This document shows, piece after piece, positions 23,771-64,000 of a stretch of DNA of 64,000 nucleotides. Each line of letters opens with the position of its first letter. Position 1 is the first letter of the stretch. Below the pieces are notes generated by a model. That model had not been told where the DNA came from. It was given only the letters and a program-made list of their open reading frames with translations, and made no database searches. The DNA is taken from positions 57,025,997 to 57,089,996 of the forward strand of contig OW799237.1 of assembly GCA_941918925.1 (NCBI GenBank), in the 5' to 3' direction. Both the position numbers and the translations under genes were made by a program. This DNA comes from Phyto melanocephala (lineage: Eukaryota > Arthropoda > Insecta > Diptera > Rhinophoridae).

Positions 23771-24482
23771 TTTTTAATTTAATTTTTTGTTTCTGGGTAT
23801 ATTTTAATTTTCACTTAATGATTTTTTTTTGAATTATTCAAATATTATTCAAATATTGTTAATACTTTTAATTTGAGCTAACATTGTTAAAATCTACCTC
23901 ATAATGAATACAAAGAAGAGTTCTGTTGGACCATCAAATCGGACCGGGTTCTACTTGCCTTCAATAAATGAAAAATATATAAGCGGAACTCACTCTTTGA
24001 TGCAAACTACCCTTGCAAGTCGTGCAAGTCTAGCAAACAATTTAACTTGTGCACGACTACAAAAACAAATTCTATTAAATTGCAATTTGCATCACTTGAG
24101 CAAATATGCACAACTAAAAATCAGTGCAAAGTAATGTCACACAAATTTACACAACAGATACACAATTTTTTTACTCTCAGGATTTAAAATCTCCACAAAT
24201 TCAATTTCATACATGGCATTTTTTACCAAGAAAATTGTGATATTATATTTTCCGTTGATTTAGGCATTGTAATTTATTTAAAATTAATTAATTTTCTTTT
24301 CGGAAAATATTTAAACACAGAATCTTACTTAATAATTTAAAAAAAAGATTTGTTGTTTCTTAAATACCTAAAAAATCAGCTCGTTGCCATAAGTTTTCAA
24401 CACACATGCATATTTGCACTAATTGCTAAAATGCTACCAAGAGTGAATTCCGCTATAATTGTTATTTACTACTTCTCTTTAA
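23771..24482. other. No gene supported
   Basis: A 76-codon open frame at 23904-24134 begins MNTKKSSVGPSNRTG; it matches nothing I recognise and has no promoter or splice context. Probably chance. It is in the presumed last intron of the ABC transporter. Confidence 0.3.
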
Positions 24483-24763
24483 TCCTACTAATATAATAAA
24501 TGTGAATGTTTCGATATTTGTTATTCAATCACGCAAAAACGGCTGAACGGAACTAAATGAAATTCGGCACATAGATGGATAACAACCTAGATTAACAAAT
24601 AGGCTACTTTTCATCACGATAATAACGCGAAGTCGTTGGCAAACTCATCACCACACATCCTAAACGGGTTGTTTGTGTAGTAAATACTTTTATTATTGTT
24701 GTTAATACTAAGTCTACCTTTTAACCCGATAACTACGCAGACGAAGTCGCGGGCACAAGCTAG
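24483..24763 (+). mobile_element. Helitron, non-autonomous (copy 1)
   Basis: 281 bp from TCCTACTAATATAATAAATG to CTAG (24760-24763), inserted exactly between A and T. The internal CGCAAAAACGGCTGAACGG and the 3' ACGAAGTCGCGGGC stem before CTAG match a widespread insect Helitron. Confidence 0.88.
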
Positions 24764-25275
24764 TTAACAATAAATGTTTCTTTTCGAATATAAACACGTT
24801 TGTTGTTTATTGATATCGTTGTTAATACAAGATCTCATTCTTAATAAATATTAAAAATTTGTGTTTTAACAATTCGCGATTAAAAATTAAAAATTTTTTG
24901 AACAGAAAGTATATCACGAACTAATACATATTATTACGATCGTTTAAGCCAGTGTGCGACGCACTGAATAATTTAAAATGTATACAATTGTTCTGAATCT
25001 TGAATAGATGTTAGTATGAACATAATATCATTTCGGTAATTGTATTTTAATGCAAAACGTGCAAATTAACCACGTTTCTATTCAAAGAGGCGATGCACCA
25101 TAAAAATGCCACTTTTTAATTTAATGAAAAGCACAAATCTAGCTCAAAATTCGCTAAATTAGCAACGACGTCCGCAAATTTGTATTATTTCCGATGACGA
25201 ATATCCGTAATGAAAAATTGTTTATTCGTCAAAGTTGTATTGTTTTCTAGTATACTCTTATCTTTCTATACTTAC
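24764..25275. other. Non-coding, intron sequence downstream of ABCB8 exon 5
   Basis: AT-rich; starts at the GTAAGT donor and runs left. No terminal exon could be recognised. Confidence 0.5.
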
Positions 25276-59651
<34,376 letters not shown>

Positions 59652-59982
59652 TTTCTACTTGTATCCGTTTTTACTTAAAATCACAGACTCTTAAAATATC
59701 ACTTTCTGATGACAAAGGGGAATTAATAATAATTAATGAATATGCCCAAGCAAATTCAAAAGGTATATGCATCACAGCAACACAACAATAAAGTAACACA
59801 TTAATTGTGTTTTTGTATATATGGCTGCATGTCACACAATTTTCTTTATTTAATTTCAATAATTTTTGGAAAACTACACTGTAAAAACCTTTTATTATAG
59901 TTTTTTTAAGCAAAATGTAACTGAAAATTATTTATTGTGGAATAAAAATAAAAAACTTAAGTCTGACACATGGTACAATCTC
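59652..59982. other. Upstream of ABCB8 start; no gene seen
   Basis: Probable promoter/5' UTR area of ABCB8 on the minus strand. AT-rich, no TATA or initiator call made. An 80-codon minus-strand frame (59671-59913) has no recognised similarity. Confidence 0.35.
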
Positions 59983-59985
59983 TAA

Positions 59986-60297
59986 AGGCCATGACTGACT
60001 ATCCTACAAAGTCGTGCGATTATGTCAAATAAAAATCTGATAGTTTTCTGTCCTACATGAAAAAATCGCAACAAAATGTGTTATTGGATGCCACACTGTC
60101 ATACTTGCTTAGAAAAAGCAACTCTGATCGCACAGACTCTATTATTTTATGAAAATTTTCAAAAGATTATCAAATCGGACACACATGTCAAAAATCTGTC
60201 ACACATGTGCACTTTGTGTCCACACTATCACACTTTCTGAACACACATACAATTTTTGACATATCGAACGACTAAATATGATAGTCAGTCATGGCCT
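59986..60297. mobile_element. PIF/Harbinger-type MITE, copy 1
   Basis: 312 bp with ends AGGCCATGACTGACTATC / GATAGTCAGTCATGGCCT and TAA on both sides (59983-59985, 60298-60300). Just upstream of the ABCB8 start. Confidence 0.8.
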
Positions 60298-60405
60298 TAA
60301 GTAGCCTCAGTTCTGCAACAACAAAATCCTACATGCATTTTGTTGTTGAAAAATTACGACTGAAATGTCAAAAATGATATGTGTAAGGTATATGAACTTC
60401 AGTTA

Positions 60406-60717
60406 AGGCCATGACTGACTATCCTACAAAGTCGTGCGTTATGTCAAATAAAAATCTGATAGTTTTCTGTCCTACATGAAAAAATCGCAACAAAAGGTGT
60501 TATTGGATGCCACACTGTCATACATGCTTAGAAAAAGCAACTCTGATCGCACAGAAACTATTATTTTATGAAAATTTCCAAAAGGTTATCAAATCGGACA
60601 CACTTGTCAAAAAATCTGTCACACATGTGCACTTTGTGTCCACACTATCACACTTTCTGAACACACATACAATTTTTGACATATCGAACGACTAAATCTG
60701 ATAGTCAGTCATGGCCT
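60406..60717. mobile_element. PIF/Harbinger-type MITE, copy 2
   Basis: 312 bp, same orientation as copy 1 and almost identical. Flanks are TTA and TTT. Confidence 0.8.
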
Positions 60718-61040
60718 TTTGACGCACCGTGTATTTTGTTGCTACAAAAAACTTCCTAAATGTCATAACAAACACTAAAACAGCTGAAAAATAGGAGCAA
60801 AATATTAGTAAGTACAAAATATTTTATTATAATAGCATGAAAAATTAAGACTATTGTGAACAACCCCTCATAATTAAGTGTGCTATTTTGAATTTAAATC
60901 AGCTGATGTAAAACAATTATAAAAATAAATATTTTTTTTCATAATGCCAAAAACAAGTAAAAAAAAAACAAAATAATAGCCAGTTTGTGCGAAAAGTACA
61001 TTTTAGATGTTGTAATGGCAAACTCAAGTAAATAAATAAA
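60718..61040. other. No gene seen
   Basis: AT-rich spacer. Confidence 0.3.
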
Positions 61041-62153
61041 GCCTTCGTTAGCCGAGCGCTGATGCAACCGTACTGTAATGGAACGTACTGTAAGCACGTT
61101 TGTGCAGTTATAGAACATTAAAAACGTAACATATGTTTTTGACATTCATAAACAAAACAGCATTAGTATAGGTAAATAAAGCAATTTAAAAAAAATATTT
61201 TTTAAACAAGCCTGTGCTTTTTTCAATGGATATAGAAGAATTGTTTATTGATTTAAACCTTTGCCTGAACAAGTAAAATTAGATGTTCATCATCCATTTT
61301 ATTAAAAATTACCAAGGAAACTTTAATTTCTTAAATTTAAAAACTTATTTTGTTTATTTTTTTTAATTTTGGTATAAAAATAAACAGCTGATTATAAAAC
61401 AGTGATGGGTATTACAATTTTACAAATGGTTTTTTATTACGAAGAAAAAGTACCTAATGATATCAGGAAATATTTTGTATATTTATTTATGAATATTAAT
61501 ATGTTATATTTATTCTCTAGCATTTATAAATAAAATATAATAAACAAATTATAGTTTATTTGATATATGTGTTTATGTATGTATACAAATCAATTAATAT
61601 TAATTAATAGATTTGAATACAATTTTAATCTTTACATATTTCACATTTATTATACACAATGTTTATACAAAGCGTATGTGCGAGACGCTTAAAAGTCTCC
61701 AGTTTTGCAATTTTAAGGCGGAAATAATTATTATAGTGGTAATTGCGTTTCTAGCAAGTATAGCGAAAAAAGAAACAACAGTAATTAGAATAAAACATAG
61801 TATAAGTTTAAAATAGACACAATAGTTCGCAAAACTGTATTTAAAAAATTCGTGAAGAAAAATAAATTAACACGCAAAGTACTAAAAGTTGTTTTATTTT
61901 TCTTTTGCGTATTAAAATATATAAAAAAAAGTACCATTAAAAAAGCAAAAATACCCTGAAATCATAAAACAAACAAGCAGACCATCACTGGCTTACAAAT
62001 GTCACGTAAGAATGTAAGGAAATTCTATTTTATACAGAATGGTACGTTCCGGTTACAGTACGTTAAATTTCGCTAAGCTTTTGCATTGTTTCTCATAAGC
62101 CAAAAACGAACAGCTGATACATTACAGTACGGATGCGCTCGGCTAACTGAGGC
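61041..62153. mobile_element. MITE-like element with GTTAGCCGAGCGC ends
   Basis: About 1.1 kb between GCCTTCGTTAGCCGAGCGC and, inverted, GCCTCAGTTAGCCGAGCGC; both ends continue with CCGTACTGTAATG. An internal pair GGAACGTACTGTAAGCACG / GGTACGTTCCGG lies inside. Same family as the ends of 52369-53035. No transposase. Confidence 0.55.
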
Positions 62154-62548
62154 TTAACAAATAAATTAAATTTTGTTTGATAAACAAAAACAGCAGAGTC
62201 CTTAGCCGATCTTATTTGACGCCACCAGTGATTTGTTATCAAAAATTAGCAACTGCGCTCAAATTTGGATGTCGGCCCGATAAAATTATACAATGAACGG
62301 CGACAGCTTACAAAAACTGTTGCGGCTTGGCTTAGCCGTTTAGCACAGGTCTCTGCTTATTAAATACGACAGCACAATAAACATAGCGTACAAAGTTGTA
62401 TTATTATAAGAAACTTTTTGTTTGAAAAGCAACAACAACATTTTTTAACCATTGTAAATATTTAGGACAATATAACATGATAAGACACCTTGTGAATCAC
62501 CCAAATATATACTCATACATAAACAAAATTTGACATTTTAGTTAAACC
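62154..62548. other. No gene seen
   Basis: AT-rich, unrecognised sequence between MITEs. Confidence 0.3.
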
Positions 62549-62739
62549 CAAGGCGAATTCAATAAGGTGAACTCGTCGCTAGAACAACTACAAAGTTGAA
62601 AAATACAAACGTGTATTTTGTTAGTGTAAAACAAAACGATATGTCAAAAATACACAAAAATTTGACAAGTGGTCCCTAGAAGTAGTCAACAGCTGATGTT
62701 CAGCTGATCTAATAAGTTCACCTTATTGAATTCGCATTG
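62549..62739. mobile_element. CAAGG-family MITE (191 bp)
   Basis: CAAGGCGAATTCAATAAGG and, inverted, CAATGCGAATTCAATAAGG; flanked by GTTAAACC (62541-62548, 62740-62747). The subterminal CAGCTGATC is shared with the element at 33638. Confidence 0.85.
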
Positions 62740-62864
62740 GTTAAACCATAAAATCAACTGTTTTAGTAAGGTTACCATGGTGTGACACAAAATAAACAAT
62801 CACCTGATTCGATACGAGTATCTTATTAATCTGCCTTGGCCATTTGCACACAGTTCAAGGCGAA

Positions 62865-63194
62865 TTAATACAGATGAAATTATAAGTCCAGCCAAGGCAT
62901 ATTCTTACATCGGATATTTTCTGTCAAGACCAGTTCGTATATCAGGGTTTGAAAAGTTTTTATGTGTTTAATTTAATATATTTTGATTAAATCAAGGATT
63001 TATAATTGTGAACCACATTATAAATGATTCAACAGCATCAAATATACATAAACTTGGTACATATACTATAAAAAAACAAAATATCATTTCCATCCTTGCA
63101 TTAAAAAATTAAATCAATTCGAATTCAACTAATATTGATATTAGGCTTCCCCTTCAGCTGGGCTGATAATTTCACCTGTATTAATTCGCCTTGG
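62865..63194. mobile_element. CAAGG-family MITE, nested or hybrid copy
   Basis: CAAGGCGAATTAATACAG at 62865 and CAAGGCATATTCTTACA at about 62893 both resemble left ends; the right end CTGTATTAATTCGCCTTG closes at 63194. The interior matches 40345-40712. Flanks do not give a clear duplication, suggesting recombination. Confidence 0.55.
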
Positions 63195-63244
63195 CCATAA
63201 CCATTCTTTACGCTACTTCTCCACGTAGCAATTTTCATTGCTAA

Positions 63245-63557
63245 AGGCCATGACTGACTATCAGATTTAGTCGCTCGATATGTCAAAAATTGTATGTGTG
63301 TTCAGAAAGTGTGATAGTGTGAACACAAAGTGCACATGTGTGACAGATTTTTTGACAAGTGTGTCCGATTTGATAATCTTTTGGAAATTTTCATAAAATA
63401 GTAGTTTCTGAGCGATCAGAGTTGCTTTTTGTAAGCAAGTATGACAGTGTGGCATCCAATCACACATTTTGTTGCGATTTTTTCATGTAGGACAGAAAAC
63501 TATCAGATTTTTATTTGACATAATCGCACGACTTTGTAGGATAGTCAGTCATGGTCT
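63245..63557. mobile_element. PIF/Harbinger-type MITE, copy 3 (inverted)
   Basis: 313 bp, opposite orientation to copies 1 and 2; TAA on both sides (63242-63244, 63558-63560). Confidence 0.8.
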
Positions 63558-63563
63558 TAAGCA

Positions 63564-64000
63564 CAAGGCATATTTATTCATCAGGTATTCTTATTTGAAC
63601 AGCTGACTATTTTTTTGTTCATTTGTTTTGAATTTCAGATGTCAGTTTTGTTTACATTTGTGTTTTTTCTCGTTAATTTAAAAAAGATATTTATCAAATT
63701 TCAATAGTGTTTAAAGTGATATATTGAAAATATTTTATAAAAACTAAAGTTTGTGCTAAAACTAAAACTGAAACCTATTACAAGACATGGCAAAATGTTT
63801 TATATTCAAAAAAGTTAGGTTAAGTGGAACAAGGACTTTTTAAAGTTCCAAATGAGGAGGAAAAAGTGGATTAAGATATGTCACACAAAATTTTTATCAA
63901 ATGCATTTTTATGTGAGGATCATTTCTCACCAATGCAGATTATAAAAATGAGCAATTTTATTGCCAAATGCTGTTTTAATAGTTCTACCTATTCCATAAA
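63564..64000 (+). mobile_element. CAAGG-family element with coding capacity (left end, runs off window)
   Basis: Left end CAAGGCATATTTATTCATCA, continuing GGTATTC...CAGCTGAC...TTTCAG..TGTCA, which aligns over about 80 bp with the inverted right end of the MITE at 34940-35148. A THAP-domain remnant follows about 220 bp in. The layout (inverted end, short leader, THAP-first protein, 8-bp duplications in relatives) is that of the P-element superfamily. Right end outside the window. Confidence 0.55.
63787..63985 (+). pseudogene. THAP-domain remnant (P-type transposase N terminus?)
   Basis: The DNA-binding zinc finger of P-superfamily transposases and of host THAP proteins. It starts MAKCFIFKKVRLSGTRTF, stops, then in a +1 frame LFKVPNEEEK and in a third RRKKWIKICHTKF and AFLCEDHFSP. 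The Trp of KKW and the C..H pair of LCEDHF are kept; the second Cys of the first pair is replaced by Phe. Two frameshifts within 60 codons make this copy inactive. It could instead be a decayed host THAP gene. Confidence 0.55.

Noticed and set aside
23904..24134. 76-codon frame as host gene
   Set aside because: No recognisable similarity and no neighbouring exons.

Overview
This window is from an insect genome, most likely a higher fly (calyptrate, blow-fly/house-fly type). The reasons are spliced introns with GT/AG borders, strong AT richness, repeats resembling the Drosophila INE-1/DINE-1 element, DD41D mariner relatives and Penelope elements. No bacterial-type operon or RNA gene is visible. 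The species call is an inference.

One host gene is supported: a mitochondrial half ABC transporter of the ABCB8 type on the minus strand. Five coding exons can be joined in phase: 59608-59651, 59117-59486, 26125-27021, 25942-26061 and 25276-25881. They give about 679 residues including the whole nucleotide-binding core. The last donor (25275) leads to a terminal exon I could not find. Intron 2 is about 32.1 kb and is packed with mobile elements; the other complete introns are 60-121 bp.

The rest is almost entirely nested transposon wreckage. 1-4740: a minus-strand Jockey-type LINE split by a plus-strand LINE. 5.4-8.3 kb: transposase remnants (hAT-like, mariner) and a ~170-bp tandem array. 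8.4-14.3 kb: an I-clade LINE with RNase H inside a DINE-1-like element, itself invaded by a TTAA-flanked MITE and another DINE. 15.2-17.4 kb: a Ty3/gypsy pol cut by a tRNA-derived SINE. 18-24 kb: short tandem repeats, mariner debris and a full DINE copy. 24.5, 27.8 and 54 kb: canonical Helitrons (TC...CTAG between A and T). 28-29 kb and 55 kb: LINE 3' ends. 29.6-33 kb: a LOA/R1-like LINE. 33-40 kb: BEL/Pao remains. 41.6-43.9 kb: Ty3/gypsy remains. 43.9-45.8 kb: a Penelope-like element. 48.6-52.4 kb: a LINE broken by a Foldback-like element, a solo LTR and a MITE. 55.4-59.0 kb: a large inverted DINE copy holding a rearranged mariner. 60-64 kb: MITEs and the start of a THAP-encoding element.

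The most notable observations are: (i) a family of elements with CAAGG...CCTTG ends and ~8-bp target duplications, one of which (33638-34406) has captured part of the host reptin/RUVBL2 gene; the likely parent starts at 63564 and carries a THAP-domain remnant; (ii) a 2.5-kb Foldback-like element with 9-bp duplications and 169-bp internal repeats in both orientations; (iii) a DD41D mariner whose 5' half was replaced by an inverted copy of its 3' end; (iv) hammerhead-ribozyme-like hairpins with compensatory changes at the 3' ends of two Penelope elements; (v) a pair of inverted DINE copies flanking three exons of the ABC transporter.
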